Translations under genes and position numbers: made by a program
From: Paracoccus aerodenitrificans
GTDB taxonomy: Bacteria; Pseudomonadota; Alphaproteobacteria; Rhodobacterales; Rhodobacteraceae
NCBI RefSeq assembly: GCF_027913215.1
Contig: NZ_CP115784.1
Location: 2,046,001 to 2,110,000 of the forward strand
Length of the DNA: 64,000 nt
Direction: 5' to 3'
In this document: positions 1-9,400 of the stretch, in pieces
How the letters are laid out: the number at the start of each line of letters is the position of its first letter
How positions within the stretch are numbered: the first letter of the stretch is position 1
Notes under the pieces: generated by a model
Told to the model about the DNA's origin: nothing
Databases searched by the model: none
The model's input: only the letters and a program-made list of their open reading frames with translations

Positions 1-1
1 G

Positions 2-520
2 AAGCCGGTGGGCAACGCCTACCGGCTGCGCAGGATTCCCTTTCCCAGCGATACGCTGTGGACGGCGACTTTGCCCTGGGGCGATGTTTACACTTCGGGG
101 ATTTCAACCGGGGTGCCGAACGGCATGGTCTATGCGGCATTGCCGCTTCCGGCAGGGATACTGACAAAACTGACCTCTCCCATCCGCAGCCTGTTCGGCA
201 AGCCCTTTGTGAAAAGCCGTCTGGAAAAGCTCATCCGCAAGAATTTCTCGGGCGGGCCGGACGATCAGGCCCGGGCCGAAGAGCGGACCGAGTTCTGGGG
301 CGAGGCCATCGCGCCCGGCGGAAAGCGGCTGGAGATGCATTTCTCGGCACCGAATGTCTACAGCCTCACGGTGGATGCTGCGGTTGGCATTACCTGCTGG
401 TGCCATGATCACGAGGGCGACACCGCAGGCTATTTCACCGCGTCGATGCTGATGGGAAAGGAATTCATCAGCACTCTGACGGATGTTTCGCCCATGACCG
501 AGGTGACACAGGCAGGCTAA
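2..520 (+). CDS. Saccharopine dehydrogenase-like oxidoreductase, C-terminal part
   Basis: The reading frame is open to the left edge (Lys-Pro-Val-Gly-Asn...). The first GTG at position 8 is therefore probably an internal valine and the gene is cut by the window. About 172 residues are visible. The tail, with a WGEAIAPGGKRLEM stretch followed by a hydrophobic segment ending near a GYFTASMLMG motif, resembles the C-terminal half of saccharopine dehydrogenase-like (trans-acting enoyl reductase type) proteins. The NADP-binding half would lie outside the window. It is followed after 99 bp by pcs on the same strand. The family call rests on the general shape of a partial protein and is uncertain. 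Confidence 0.5.
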   Translation, partial: KPVGNAYRLRRIPFPSDTLWTATLPWGDVYTSGISTGVPNGMVYAALPLPAGILTKLTSPIRSLFGKPFVKSRLEKLIRKNFSGGPDDQARAEERTEFWGEAIAPGGKRLEMHFSAPNVYSLTVDAAVGITCWCHDHEGDTAGYFTASMLMGKEFISTLTDVSPMTEVTQAG

Positions 521-536
521 GCCCCTTTCGGAAAGC

Positions 537-580
537 GCTTCGGCAACAATAAAAGCAGTTTCAGGGTCAACAGCCGAAGC
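537..580. repeat. Inverted repeat between the oxidoreductase and pcs genes
   Basis: GCTTCGGC at 537-544 is matched by its exact complement GCCGAAGC at 573-580, with a 28-base loop. It begins 17 bp after the stop of the first gene. There is no T-run after it, so it is at best a weak or Rho-assisted terminator or an mRNA end-protecting hairpin. Confidence 0.3.
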
Positions 581-619
581 TGACTTGCCTGCGGCCCGCG
601 CGGATGCGAAAACGCCGGG

Positions 620-1309
620 ATGGAAATTCGCGTCAAAGCCCTGTTCGTCCATTTGCTGACCGCAAGCGGAGCGGTGTTCTCGATGCTGGCCATGCTGGCG
701 GCGGTCGAGGAAGAATGGTCGATCATGTTCCTCTGGTTGATCGTCGCCCTTGTGGTTGACGGAATCGACGGCCCGCTTGCGCGTCGTTATCGCGTCAAGG
801 AAAACTGGCCGATCTATGACGGTGTCCTGATGGATCTGATCATAGATTTCCTGACTTATGTGTTCATCCCGGCCTTTGCTCTGTTTGAATCTGATCTTCT
901 GCCCGGCTGGACGGGATGGTTCGCGATCATTGCCATCACCTATGGATCGATCCTGTATTTTTCCGATACGAGGATGAAAACCAGAGATAATTCCTTCGCC
1001 GGGTTCCCCGCATGCTGGAATATGGTGGTGCTGGTCCTGTTCGCACTGAAACCGAATTTCTGGATCATTCTGGCCATCGTCATCGTGCTGACAGTCGCGA
1101 TGTTCACCAATGTGAAATTCATTCATCCGGTCCGTACTGAGCGTTGGCGGATGATCTCGCTGCCGATTGCGGCTGCATGGGTCGCATTCAGCCTCTGGGC
1201 GATCTTTGTCGATTTTCACCCGGCAAGCTGGGCCAATTGGGGTCTGGTGATCACAAGCATATGGCTTCTGGTCGCCGGTGCCTTGCAGCAACTGACCGAA
1301 AAGGACTGA
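620..1309 (+). CDS. pcs: Phosphatidylcholine synthase
   Basis: Integral membrane CDP-alcohol phosphotransferase that condenses CDP-diacylglycerol with choline to give phosphatidylcholine in one step at the inner membrane. The protein has 229 residues, the usual length, and several hydrophobic segments. The signature is complete: D47-G48-x-D50-G51-x2-A54-R55, then 12 residues, then G68-x3-D72-x3-D76. The 12-residue spacing is that of Pcs rather than of phosphatidylserine or phosphatidylglycerophosphate synthases. The ATG at 620 is the first one ahead of the first membrane helix, though the ribosome site is weak. Pcs is typical of alphaproteobacteria that take up choline. Confidence 0.9.
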   Translation: MEIRVKALFVHLLTASGAVFSMLAMLAAVEEEWSIMFLWLIVALVVDGIDGPLARRYRVKENWPIYDGVLMDLIIDFLTYVFIPAFALFESDLLPGWTGWFAIIAITYGSILYFSDTRMKTRDNSFAGFPACWNMVVLVLFALKPNFWIILAIVIVLTVAMFTNVKFIHPVRTERWRMISLPIAAAWVAFSLWAIFVDFHPASWANWGLVITSIWLLVAGALQQLTEKD

Positions 1310-1442
1310 CTCTTTCGGGGACAGATCCGGTCGCCGCGCGGGAGGGTCAAACCCCTGCCCGGCAGGCCGGAACCATATTAATCCTTGATCCTGTGGTATT
1401 TCCGCCCATTATCAGGCGCGACATCTGATACCGGGGGAAAGA

Positions 1443-2915
1443 ATGTTCCATCGCTGGAAAACAACGACAGCCGTCTTCGCGCTGATGGCCTCACCGGCTC
1501 TTGCCGCGCAGGATTCGATTACGCTTGGAATGGTTCTGGAGCCCCCGGGTCTTGACCCGACAGGAAATGCGGCGGCGGCGATTGATGAGGTCGTCTATTC
1601 CAACGTCTTCGAAGGTCTCACGAAGTTCGGTCCCGACGGAGCGATCCTGCCCGCGCTCGCCGCAAGCTGGGATATTGAGGACGATGGCAAAACCTATGTT
1701 TTCCATCTGAATGAGGGCGTGACCTTTCATGATGGCGCTGAGTTCACCGCCGAGGATGTCGTGTTCTCTCTGGACCGCGCCCGTGCCGAGGACTCGACCA
1801 ATGCACAGAAAACGCTGTTCGAGGGCATTGAGTCGGTAGAAGCGGTCGATCCCGCCACGGTGCGCGTCACGCTTGCCGCGCCGGATGGGCTGTTCCCGTT
1901 CAAGATGGCATGGGGCGATGCCGTCATGCTGGATGAGGCCTCTGCCGCCGATGCGGCAACCCGCCCCGTCGGCACGGGTCCGTTTCGCTTTGTCGCATGG
2001 CGGCAGGGCGATTCCATCAACCTTGAAGCATTTGACGGGTATTGGGGTGAAAGACCCGCCCTGAAGACCGCGACATTCCGCTTTATCGGCGATCCGACAG
2101 CCGCGTTTTCATCGCTGATGGCCGGAGATGTCGATGCGTTTCCGATCTATCCGGCACCGGAAACCCTTGCCCAGATCGAGGCCGATCCACGTTTCAAGGT
2201 CATTGTCGGCACGACCGAAGGGGAAACCATCCTCAGCATGAACAAGGCTGCCCCGCCTCTGGACGATATTCGGGTGCGCGAGGCGATTGCCCATGCCATC
2301 AACCGGCAGGAACTGATCGACGGTGCGATGTTCGGATACGGAACGCCAATCGGCACACATTTCGCGCCACATCATCCGGATTACGTGGATCTTACCCAGC
2401 AATCGGATTTCGATCCCGACCGGTCGCGGGAATTGCTGGCCGAGGCCGGAGCAGAGGATCTGAGCCTGCGCCTTGCCCTGCCTCCGACGCCCTATGCCCG
2501 CCGTGGCGGGGAACTGCTTGCGGCACAGCTTCGCAATGTCGGCATTCAGACCGAGACCACCAATATGGAATGGTCGCAATGGCTTGAGACGGTTTTCACC
2601 GGCAAGGATTACGATTTGACCATCATCAGCCATGTCGAGCCGATGGATATCGAGATCTATGCCCGCGACGATTACTATTTCAACTATTATAATGAAGATC
2701 TGAAATCCGTCATGGCAGAGGTCAATGTCACGACCGATGACGCCAAGCGGTCAGAGTTGCTGAAGCAGGCGCAGACGATCATCGCCGATGATTTCGCCAA
2801 TGCCTATCTGTTCCAACTGGCAAAGACCGGGGTCGCGGATGCCCGGATCGAAGGTCTGTGGGAGAATTCTCCGACACCGGCGAATGATCTCTCGCAGGTT
2901 CGCTGGACCGAATAA
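1443..2915 (+). CDS. ABC transporter substrate-binding protein, family 5 (peptide type)
   Basis: Periplasmic binding protein of the oligopeptide/dipeptide/nickel class, 490 residues. A signal peptide ends at about residue 22 (ALMASPALAAQ). The family features are in order: the LEPPGLDP start of the mature protein, the YSNVFEGLTKFGPDGAI segment, the FTAEDVVFSLDR motif, and the C-terminal region with a NYYNEDL segment. The ATG follows a strong GGGGGAAAG site. No permease or ATPase gene lies beside it, so it is an orphan in this window and its ligand cannot be read from context. It converges on the lytic transglycosylase gene with a 22-bp gap. Confidence 0.88.
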   Translation: MFHRWKTTTAVFALMASPALAAQDSITLGMVLEPPGLDPTGNAAAAIDEVVYSNVFEGLTKFGPDGAILPALAASWDIEDDGKTYVFHLNEGVTFHDGAEFTAEDVVFSLDRARAEDSTNAQKTLFEGIESVEAVDPATVRVTLAAPDGLFPFKMAWGDAVMLDEASAADAATRPVGTGPFRFVAWRQGDSINLEAFDGYWGERPALKTATFRFIGDPTAAFSSLMAGDVDAFPIYPAPETLAQIEADPRFKVIVGTTEGETILSMNKAAPPLDDIRVREAIAHAINRQELIDGAMFGYGTPIGTHFAPHHPDYVDLTQQSDFDPDRSRELLAEAGAEDLSLRLALPPTPYARRGGELLAAQLRNVGIQTETTNMEWSQWLETVFTGKDYDLTIISHVEPMDIEIYARDDYYFNYYNEDLKSVMAEVNVTTDDAKRSELLKQAQTIIADDFANAYLFQLAKTGVADARIEGLWENSPTPANDLSQVRWTE

Positions 2916-2937
2916 GCCACCGCCTGCGGAGAAAGGA

Positions 2938-3867
2938 TCAGTTGCGCAGGACGATGCAGCGGATCCCGACCATCTTCGCCTTCTGGCAGAAGCGGTTCGC
3001 GTCGCCGCGGGCATCCCAGCCGACCTGAGCCGTATAGACCCGGCGTCCGCCACCACGCAGCGACCGGCGCACATAGCTGACGCGCTTGCCGTCCAGTATC
3101 GGGCCAAGCGCCCGGTTCAGCCGGTTGATCTGCCCCTGCACACCCCCACGGGTCGGATGTGAAGCAAGGATCACGCCCCAGGGCGACGGCGCTTCATCCT
3201 GCCCGCCCGTGGTGAATTCCCGCAACTCACGGTTTCCGGCAAGCCTTGTACAGGCCTCCAGAAACGGGGCATCGCCATCAAGACGAAGATCCAGCTTATC
3301 CGCGCCTGGAGGATCCTCGCGCCACCGCCAGGCGTTGAACCCGGTAATCGCCTCGACATAATCCTGTGTCTCATAAGGCAGCGTCCCGCCGGAACGCATG
3401 AAGCGGTCCGCACGGTTTTCACCGCCATTATAGGCCACCGCAGCGATCCCGATCGAGCCATAGAACCGGCTCAGCCTGCTCAGATAGGCGGCCGATACGG
3501 AAATCGCCTCGGCCGGGTTGAAGGGATCATGCAGGTCGACAATCGCGGCCGTGCTGGGGATGAACTGGGCAATCCCTTCGGCCCCGGCAGGAGAAATCGC
3601 GCTTGGCTCGAACCGGCTTTCCTTCCACAGAAGGCGGGCCAGAAAATTCTTGTCCAGCCCCTGCCGGGATGCCGCGCGTTCGATATTGCGGCAGACATCG
3701 GCCACATATGTATCCAGATAAACGCAATATAGCCCGTCCGCCGTGCAACGCCGATTTTCGGCTTCTGTCATCGGCGGAAGCCCATAAACGGCATCTACCG
3801 CAGGCCGCGCGGAAACGCTGCCTGCGCCAAGCGCCACGGCAAGAAAGAGACTGAAAAATCGGCGCAT
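2938..3867 (-). CDS. Periplasmic lytic transglycosylase, SLT domain plus SPOR-like tail
   Basis: Predicted peptidoglycan lytic transglycosylase of 309 residues. A signal peptide covers about residues 1-20. The SLT fold begins near residue 60. The catalytic glutamate is E83 in LLWKESRFEPSAISPAG, followed by GIAQFIPST and the AVAYNGG motif of the family. The last 80 residues (WGVILASHP...GIRCIVLRN) look like a divergent SPOR peptidoglycan-binding module. An endogenous role in wall remodelling is more likely than a secretion-linked role, since no secretion genes are near. The next gene upstream on this strand ends 105 bp away. Confidence 0.85.
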   Translation of the reverse strand: MRRFFSLFLAVALGAGSVSARPAVDAVYGLPPMTEAENRRCTADGLYCVYLDTYVADVCRNIERAASRQGLDKNFLARLLWKESRFEPSAISPAGAEGIAQFIPSTAAIVDLHDPFNPAEAISVSAAYLSRLSRFYGSIGIAAVAYNGGENRADRFMRSGGTLPYETQDYVEAITGFNAWRWREDPPGADKLDLRLDGDAPFLEACTRLAGNRELREFTTGGQDEAPSPWGVILASHPTRGGVQGQINRLNRALGPILDGKRVSYVRRSLRGGGRRVYTAQVGWDARGDANRFCQKAKMVGIRCIVLRN

Positions 3868-3887
3868 CCGCTCTGCCCTGCTGTGAC

Positions 3888-3901
3888 CCCACTATAGGGG
3901 A
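3888..3901. repeat. Short dyad CCCC-ACTATA-GGGG upstream of the transglycosylase
   Basis: A 4-bp GC dyad flanks ACTATA, 21 bp ahead of the transglycosylase start on the minus strand. Read on the minus strand the centre is TATAGT, a fair -10 element, but I see no matching -35. It may be a small operator or a chance occurrence. Confidence 0.2.
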
Positions 3902-3971
3902 ATTAGCAAATCGCGGCGGCTCGGGAAACCGTCTGAACGCCGATTTCGAACATGAGCGAGGCCCGGCGCTT

Positions 3972-4895
3972 TTAACCCAGCTCGGCTGCGGCCTTCCGCG
4001 CCTGACGCGCTGCCTTCCGCGCTTTGCGCTGCGCTTTACGAGCTTTTTCCTCAGCCTCTTCCGCGGTCTTGCGGCGCTTCTTGGTGTCTTTCTTCTGCAT
4101 CTTTCTGGCGGCCTCGGCAGCTTTCGCAGCGGCCTTGTCAGCCTTGGCAGCGCGAAGCTCGGCAGCCTCGGTCAATTCCCGGACGCGCTCGGTTGCCTGA
4201 TCTGCCTTTTCCGCCTTCGGCTGATTCTGCACACCGGCAGCAACCGCAGGCGCCGCTATAGCGCTTGCTTTGCCGGCTTCCGCGACAGGCTTCTGAGAGC
4301 GCTGTCCGGCTTTCGTATCAGCAGGCACTGGACCCGTTACAGAGCAGGTCCGGGCGGCACCGCTGCCATCCGCGACCATCACCTTGCCTGCATCCGTCTT
4401 ATCCTGAGAAGCGGAAGCAGGTTTTGCTTTGCCGACCTTGCGCGGTCCGCTGCCGCGCCGATCAGGCTGTGCGCCCGCCTTGCCCCGAGATGCACGCTTC
4501 ACCGCACCGCTGCGCGTTGCGGCTTTCCGCCCCGCCGATGCAGCGGAGGCAGGTTTGGCCGCAGCCTCTCCGGCCTGCTGTGCTGCCGCATCTTCGCGCT
4601 TTTTGCGTTCAGCCGAAGCGCGACGCAATGCGGCGGCAAGGTATTTTTCTTTCTCAACCGTGCCTTCATTTCCGCTTGCGGGCGCAGCTCCGGCGGGATC
4701 GGCCTTGCCCCGGGCTTCACGCCGCTGACGATTGCCAACGCCACGCGCCTTGTCGCGCAATGCCCGCAATCTTGAAATCATACTCGTCAGCTCTGTATCG
4801 GACAGGGTCGCGATTTGCGGCCGACGGGATTTCTGGGCCAGTTCAAGCTCATCACCCGAAAGGGCACGATGTTCTTCCCTGTTAAAATTCGGCAT
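3972..4895 (-). CDS. Ala/Lys/Arg-rich basic protein with a conserved short N-terminal domain
   Basis: 307 residues from the ATG at 4895, which follows a GGGGAC site. An in-frame start 60 bp further upstream has no such site. Residues 1-65 (MPNFNREEHRALSGDE...) form a structured-looking domain rich in Arg and Glu. The rest is low-complexity Ala/Lys/Arg. The last 60 residues are helical repeats of the KAARKA/KARKAQRKA kind, like histone H1-type or Lys/Ala-rich tails. No membrane segment or signal is seen. I cannot assign a function. Nucleic-acid binding is a guess from charge alone. It stands alone between two oppositely regulated wall genes. Confidence 0.6.
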   Translation of the reverse strand: MPNFNREEHRALSGDELELAQKSRRPQIATLSDTELTSMISRLRALRDKARGVGNRQRREARGKADPAGAAPASGNEGTVEKEKYLAAALRRASAERKKREDAAAQQAGEAAAKPASAASAGRKAATRSGAVKRASRGKAGAQPDRRGSGPRKVGKAKPASASQDKTDAGKVMVADGSGAARTCSVTGPVPADTKAGQRSQKPVAEAGKASAIAAPAVAAGVQNQPKAEKADQATERVRELTEAAELRAAKADKAAAKAAEAARKMQKKDTKKRRKTAEEAEEKARKAQRKARKAARQARKAAAELG

Positions 4896-4976
4896 TTCAG
4901 TCCCCGGTTGTACAAATCCATCATAACTGACGCTAACCGGCAAAGGAAGTTCCAAAAATTTCCGTCGCTTGAACGG

Positions 4977-5001
4977 AAAACCCCGGCCTGAAAGGCCGGG
5001 G
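4977..5001 (-). terminator. Rho-independent terminator of the L,D-transpeptidase gene
   Basis: CCCCGGCCT at 4981-4989 and AGGCCGGGG at 4993-5001 form a perfect 9-bp stem with a GAA loop. On the minus strand the hairpin is followed by TTTT (4980-4977). It lies 25 bp past the stop of the transpeptidase gene and separates it from the basic-protein gene. Confidence 0.88.
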
Positions 5002-5025
5002 TCCCGAATGTCACAAAATATTTAC

Positions 5026-5808
5026 TTATCCCCGAACGGCGCTTTCGACCGGACTGACACCAGGTGCTGCAGTCGGCATTGCGGCATCCATCGTCTGGCT
5101 GGCCGGGATTGCATAACCCTCGGGCGACTCGATGACGCGACCCTCATACTGAACGCTTTCGGCGCGTGTCCGGACATGCACCGGGGTTCCGTTCGGCACG
5201 CGGTTGAACAGATCCATGATGTCCTGATTGAACATGCGGATACATCCTGCCGAGGTCGCCTTGCCGATTGACGACGGGTCTACCGTGCCGTGGATCCGGT
5301 AGTATGTGTCGCGACCGCCCTGATACAGATACAGCGCACGCGAACCCAGCGGGTTTTCCGGACCGCCGGCCATGCCGCCTTTCAGCGGGCCATAAAGCTC
5401 TGGCTGGGTGGCAACCATGTTCGCGGTCGGCGTCCAGCTTGGCCATTCCGCCTTGCGGGCAATCGTTCCGTTGCCAGAGAAGTTCTGACCGGCCTTGCCG
5501 ACAGCAACGCCATAACGCTCCGCCATGCCACCGGCCTGCACATAATAGAGCAGCCGTGCAAACGGATCGACAACGATCGTGCCGGCGGATTCGGGTCCGT
5601 TATAAGGAACGGTGGTGCGCATCGTGCGCTCATTCAGATAGGCTGTCTTCACCGCTGCGATATCGATCGGCTCTCCGTTCGGGCCGCTATCGACGCGTGC
5701 CTCGTAATAGCTGGGAACGAATTTCTGTGGAGCGGTAACGACGGGCTGGCTTGGACCGCAGGCAGCGAGGCCGAGAACGGCAGCAAGCGCGACATAGATA
5801 ATGCGCAT
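5026..5808 (-). CDS. L,D-transpeptidase lipoprotein (YkuD domain)
   Basis: 260 residues from the ATG at 5808, preceded by AGGAAG. Upstream in-frame starts would precede a clear lipoprotein signal and are rejected. The lipobox is L14-A15-A16-C17, predicting a lipid anchor. The YkuD catalytic motif is present: H173 in YRIHGTVDPSS and C189 in TSAGCIRMFNQD. Enzymes of this family make 3-3 peptidoglycan cross-links or attach proteins to the wall by a cysteine mechanism, acting in the periplasm. It is a single-gene unit with its own terminator. Confidence 0.9.
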   Translation of the reverse strand: MRIIYVALAAVLGLAACGPSQPVVTAPQKFVPSYYEARVDSGPNGEPIDIAAVKTAYLNERTMRTTVPYNGPESAGTIVVDPFARLLYYVQAGGMAERYGVAVGKAGQNFSGNGTIARKAEWPSWTPTANMVATQPELYGPLKGGMAGGPENPLGSRALYLYQGGRDTYYRIHGTVDPSSIGKATSAGCIRMFNQDIMDLFNRVPNGTPVHVRTRAESVQYEGRVIESPEGYAIPASQTMDAAMPTAAPGVSPVESAVRG

Positions 5809-5986
5809 TCTGACTTCCTTCCATGACGCTCCAGGAGCAGACCGGAGACGTAAAAACAGTATAGGCGGCGGCGAACGCAGCCCATTCATTAACCGGCTAT
5901 CGCCCCGCAACGCAGGTGAAAGCAAGAGTTCGGCCGCGAGGTTCCCGTTATTTTGAACAAATTGCAGCCTTTGCGCCGCACCCGTG

Positions 5987-8872
5987 TTACTTTTGCCGCA
6001 GTGCCTGCTTCACCGGCCGGACTGGCAGCATCGGTCCCAGATAGCGCCCGGTATGGCTTTCCGCGACCTCGGCAACATCCTCGGGCGTGCCGGTCGCCAC
6101 GATCTGTCCGCCACCATCACCGCCTTCGGGGCCGATATCGACGATCCAGTCGGCGGTTTTGATGACATCCAGATTATGCTCGATCACAACCACCGTATTG
6201 CCCTGTTCGACAAGGTGATGCAGCACCTCCAGAAGCTTGCGGACATCCTCGAAATGCAGCCCGGTGGTCGGCTCATCAAGAATATAAAGCGTCTTGCCGG
6301 TCGAGGCGCGGCTGAGTTCCTTCGCCAGCTTGACCCGCTGTGCCTCGCCACCTGACAGCGTTGTCGCCTGCTGGCCGACCTTCACATAGCCAAGGCCCAC
6401 CTGCATCAGCGCATCCATCTTACGCCGGATCGAGGGAACCGCCTTGAAGAATTCCTGCGCCTCTTCGATGGTCATGGCCAGTACATCGGCGATGGACTTG
6501 CCCTTGAACAGCACCTCCAGCGTCTCGCGGTTATAGCGCTTGCCGTGGCAAGTTTCGCATTCGACATAGACGTCGGGCAGGAAATGCATCTCGATCTTGA
6601 TGACGCCGTCGCCCTGACAGGCCTCGCAGCGCCCGCCCTTGACGTTGAAACTGAACCGCCCGGGCTTATAGCCCCGCGCTTTCGATTCCGGCAGATTGGC
6701 AAACCAGTCGCGGATATGATCGTAAGCGCCGGTATAGGTCGCCGGGTTCGAGCGCGGGGTACGTCCGATGGGGCGTTGGTCGATGTCGATGACCTTGTCG
6801 AGATTTTCCAGCCCCTTGATCGTTTCACACGGCGCAGGGGCCTGACGCGCACCGTTCAGCCGCGCCGAGGCGGTTTTGAACAGGGTTTCGATGGTCAGGG
6901 TGGATTTGCCGCCGCCCGACACGCCGGTGACGCAGACGAATTTGCCAAGCGGGAATTCGGCGGTCACGTTCTTCAGGTTGTTCCCGGTTGCGCCGACCAC
7001 GGTGACGGCCTTTCCCGTCCCCTTGCGGCGTTCCTGCGGCACGGCGATCTCGCGAATCCCGGACAGATATTGCCCGGTGAGGCTGGCACTGTCGGCGGCG
7101 ATTTCCTCGGGCGTGCCTTTGGCGACCACCCCACCGCCATGCACACCTGCTCCCGGCCCCATGTCGAAGACGTAATCGGCATTGCGGATCGCATCCTCGT
7201 CATGCTCGACCACGATCACCGAGTTCCCTTGATCACGCAGCCCTTTCAGTGTGCTGATCAGGCGGTCATTATCACGCTGATGCAGCCCGATGGACGGCTC
7301 ATCCAGCACATAGAGCACGCCGGTCAGCCCCGAGCCGATCTGGCTGGCCAGCCGGATCCGCTGGCTTTCGCCGCCAGAAAGTGTCCCCGCCGCGCGGGAC
7401 AGCGTCAGGTAGTCCAGCCCGACATTGACCAGAAAACCTAGCCTTTCGCGGATCTCTTTCAGGATCGCGACAGCGATTTCGTTTTTCTGCTTGCCCAGAT
7501 GGTTCGGCGCATCCTGTACCCAGTCAAGCGCCTCGTGAATGGATTTCTCAACCACCTGTCCGACATGATGATCGGCGATCCTGACGCAAAGCGCCTCGGG
7601 GCGGAGGCGATAGCCATTGCAGACCTGGCAGGGGCGGTTGTTCTGATACCGCTCCATCTCCTCGCGAACCCAGTTGGAATCGCTTTCACGCAGGCGGCGC
7701 TGCATGTTCGGGATGACGCCCTCGAACTGGCGCGTCACCTCATAGATGCGACCGGCATCGTCAAAGCGGAACTTGATCTCATCCTTGTCCGAGCCATAGA
7801 GGAACAGCTTTTTGATTTTCTCGGGCAGATCGCGCCACGGGGTTTTCTTGTCGAAGCCGTAATGCTTGGCGAGCGCGTTGACGGTCTGGGTCAGATAGGC
7901 GGATTTCGACTTGGCCCAGGGCGCGATGGCACCACCTGCAATCGACAGCGCCTGATCCGGCACCACCAGATGTTCGTCGAAGAATAACTCGACCCCAAGC
8001 CCGTCGCATTCCGGGCAAGCCCCCATCGGCGCGTTGAAGGAAAACAGGCGCGGCTCGATCTCCGGCAGGGTGAAGCCGCTGACCGGGCAAGAGAAATTTT
8101 CGCTGAAAGTGATACGCTCGGGTTCGCCCGCATCGCTTTCCTCCCCTGCGCCACTCGCGATTTCGAGGATCGCGATACCGCTCGCCAGATCGAGGGCGGT
8201 GCGCAGGGAATCGGCAAGCCGCGTCTCCATCCCTTCGCGGACAACAAGGCGGTCGACCACCACGTCGATATTATGGCGATATTTCTTGTCGAGCTCCGGC
8301 GGCGTATCGATTTCGTAAAACTCGCCATCGACCTTCACGCGCTGAAAACCCTGTTTGCGCAGTTCGAGGAATTCCTTCTTATATTCCCCCTTCCGGTCCC
8401 GCACGATGGGCGCCAGAAGATAGCCGCGCGTTCCCTCCTCCATCGCCATGATGCGATCGACCATATCCTGCACCTGCTGCGCCTCGATGGGCAGGCCGGT
8501 GGCGGGGCTGTAGGGCGTCCCGACGCGGGCAAATAGCAGGCGCAGATAGTCATAGATCTCGGTCACCGTGCCGACGGTGGAGCGCGGGTTCTTGCTGGTC
8601 GTCTTCTGCTCGATGGAGATCGCCGGGCTCAGCCCGCTGATATGGTCCACATCCGGCTTGCCCGCCATATCGAGAAATTGCCGTGCATAGGCAGACAGGC
8701 TTTCGACATAGCGCCGCTGCCCTTCCGCATAGATCGTATCGAACGCCAGCGAAGATTTCCCCGACCCGGACAGCCCGGTAATCACCACAAGCTGATCGCG
8801 CGGAATATCCATATCCACGTTCTTGAGGTTATGTTCCCGCGCACCGCGAATTTCGATGAACTTCTGTTCCAT
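5987..8872 (-). CDS. uvrA: Excinuclease ABC subunit A
   Basis: DNA damage recognition ATPase of nucleotide excision repair, 961 residues, the normal length. It has two ABC halves: Walker [13 protein letters not shown] near residue 35 and [13 protein letters not shown] near residue 650. Signature motifs [12 protein letters not shown] and [12 protein letters not shown], and [11 protein letters not shown] and [11 protein letters not shown]alker B regions, follow in order. Zinc-binding CxxC pairs are visible ([32 protein letters not shown]). It is transcribed alone. A LexA box of the alphaproteobacterial type lies 68 bp upstream. Confidence 0.98.
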   Translation of the reverse strand: MEQKFIEIRGAREHNLKNVDMDIPRDQLVVITGLSGSGKSSLAFDTIYAEGQRRYVESLSAYARQFLDMAGKPDVDHISGLSPAISIEQKTTSKNPRSTVGTVTEIYDYLRLLFARVGTPYSPATGLPIEAQQVQDMVDRIMAMEEGTRGYLLAPIVRDRKGEYKKEFLELRKQGFQRVKVDGEFYEIDTPPELDKKYRHNIDVVVDRLVVREGMETRLADSLRTALDLASGIAILEIASGAGEESDAGEPERITFSENFSCPVSGFTLPEIEPRLFSFNAPMGACPECDGLGVELFFDEHLVVPDQALSIAGGAIAPWAKSKSAYLTQTVNALAKHYGFDKKTPWRDLPEKIKKLFLYGSDKDEIKFRFDDAGRIYEVTRQFEGVIPNMQRRLRESDSNWVREEMERYQNNRPCQVCNGYRLRPEALCVRIADHHVGQVVEKSIHEALDWVQDAPNHLGKQKNEIAVAILKEIRERLGFLVNVGLDYLTLSRAAGTLSGGESQRIRLASQIGSGLTGVLYVLDEPSIGLHQRDNDRLISTLKGLRDQGNSVIVVEHDEDAIRNADYVFDMGPGAGVHGGGVVAKGTPEEIAADSASLTGQYLSGIREIAVPQERRKGTGKAVTVVGATGNNLKNVTAEFPLGKFVCVTGVSGGGKSTLTIETLFKTASARLNGARQAPAPCETIKGLENLDKVIDIDQRPIGRTPRSNPATYTGAYDHIRDWFANLPESKARGYKPGRFSFNVKGGRCEACQGDGVIKIEMHFLPDVYVECETCHGKRYNRETLEVLFKGKSIADVLAMTIEEAQEFFKAVPSIRRKMDALMQVGLGYVKVGQQATTLSGGEAQRVKLAKELSRASTGKTLYILDEPTTGLHFEDVRKLLEVLHHLVEQGNTVVVIEHNLDVIKTADWIVDIGPEGGDGGGQIVATGTPEDVAEVAESHTGRYLGPMLPVRPVKQALRQK

Positions 8873-8939
8873 GGATATGTCCCGCCGTTCTGGCCCAAGC
8901 GCATCAGATAATCATGGAGTCCGAAAGCACAAGCTGATA

Positions 8940-8954
8940 GAACATTAACAGAAC
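8940..8954. promoter_or_regulatory. LexA (SOS) box upstream of uvrA
   Basis: GAAC-ATTAACA-GAAC is an exact GAAC-N7-GAAC direct repeat, equal to GTTC-N7-GTTC on the uvrA strand, which is the LexA recognition motif of alphaproteobacteria. It ends 68 bp before the uvrA start and 16 bp before the divergent GFA gene. A possible -35/-10 pair (TTGTGC, 16 bp, TATCTG) for uvrA lies just downstream of it, so LexA binding there could block uvrA transcription. Confidence 0.8.
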
Positions 8955-8969
8955 AAATGGGAGAGTGAA

Positions 8970-9320
8970 ATGGCTGTTCATCACTATACCGGAAGCTGCC
9001 AGTGCGGCGCGGTCACGTTCGAGGTAGATACTGATCTGGATCAGGTGAATATCTGCAATTGCTCACGCTGCCAGCGAATCGGCGCGGTCTGGAGCTTTGT
9101 GCCGGCCGAATCGGTCAGAATGGTCCGCGACGGGCCGACGACCGAATTTCTGTTCAACAAGAACGCGATTTCGCACCGCTTCTGTCCGACTTGCGGGGTC
9201 GAAGCCTATGCGGTCGGTGAGAATAACGGGCAGAAGATGATCGGGATCAACGTCAATTGCCTTGAGGGCGTGGATCCGCGCAGCCTTTCCGCAAAAATGG
9301 TTGACGGCGCGAGTTTCTGA
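8970..9320 (+). CDS. GFA family zinc protein
   Basis: 116 residues with the GFA (glutathione-dependent formaldehyde-activating enzyme-like, CENP-V) fold. The zinc ligands are complete: C10-x-C12, C29-x-C31-x2-C34 and C72-x2-C75. A GGGAG ribosome site precedes the ATG. Members of this family are now usually annotated only as GFA-family proteins because the glutathione-formaldehyde activity is not established for most of them. It is divergent from uvrA across the LexA box and is followed by the intergenic repeat at 9330. Confidence 0.88.
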   Translation: MAVHHYTGSCQCGAVTFEVDTDLDQVNICNCSRCQRIGAVWSFVPAESVRMVRDGPTTEFLFNKNAISHRFCPTCGVEAYAVGENNGQKMIGINVNCLEGVDPRSLSAKMVDGASF

Positions 9321-9329
9321 CGCGCCGTC

Positions 9330-9400
9330 CGACGGGGTAAGGGGCGCTGCCCCTCGCCGCTTGCGCGGCTCACCCCGGGATATTTTTGTGAAGAAGAAAT
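9330..9400. repeat. Hairpin-rich intergenic repeat element (Rhodobacteraceae type)
   Basis: The 80-bp gap between two convergent genes contains nested palindromes: GGGGC-GCT-GCCCC at about 9341-9353, GCCGC-TTGC-GCGGC at about 9357-9370, and an outer GGGGT/ACCCC pair. These are followed by the tail GGGATATTTTTGTGAAGAAG. Sequences of this form (GC hairpin, then a GGATATTTTTG-AAGAAGAA tail) are scattered between genes in many Rhodobacteraceae genomes, from my general knowledge. Only one copy is seen in this window. It may act as a bidirectional transcription end. Confidence 0.6.

Noticed and set aside
104..1291. Open frame of 395 codons on the minus strand under pcs
   Set aside because: Pcs on the plus strand has a complete catalytic motif. 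The antisense product is Asp/His/Gln-rich and matches no family.
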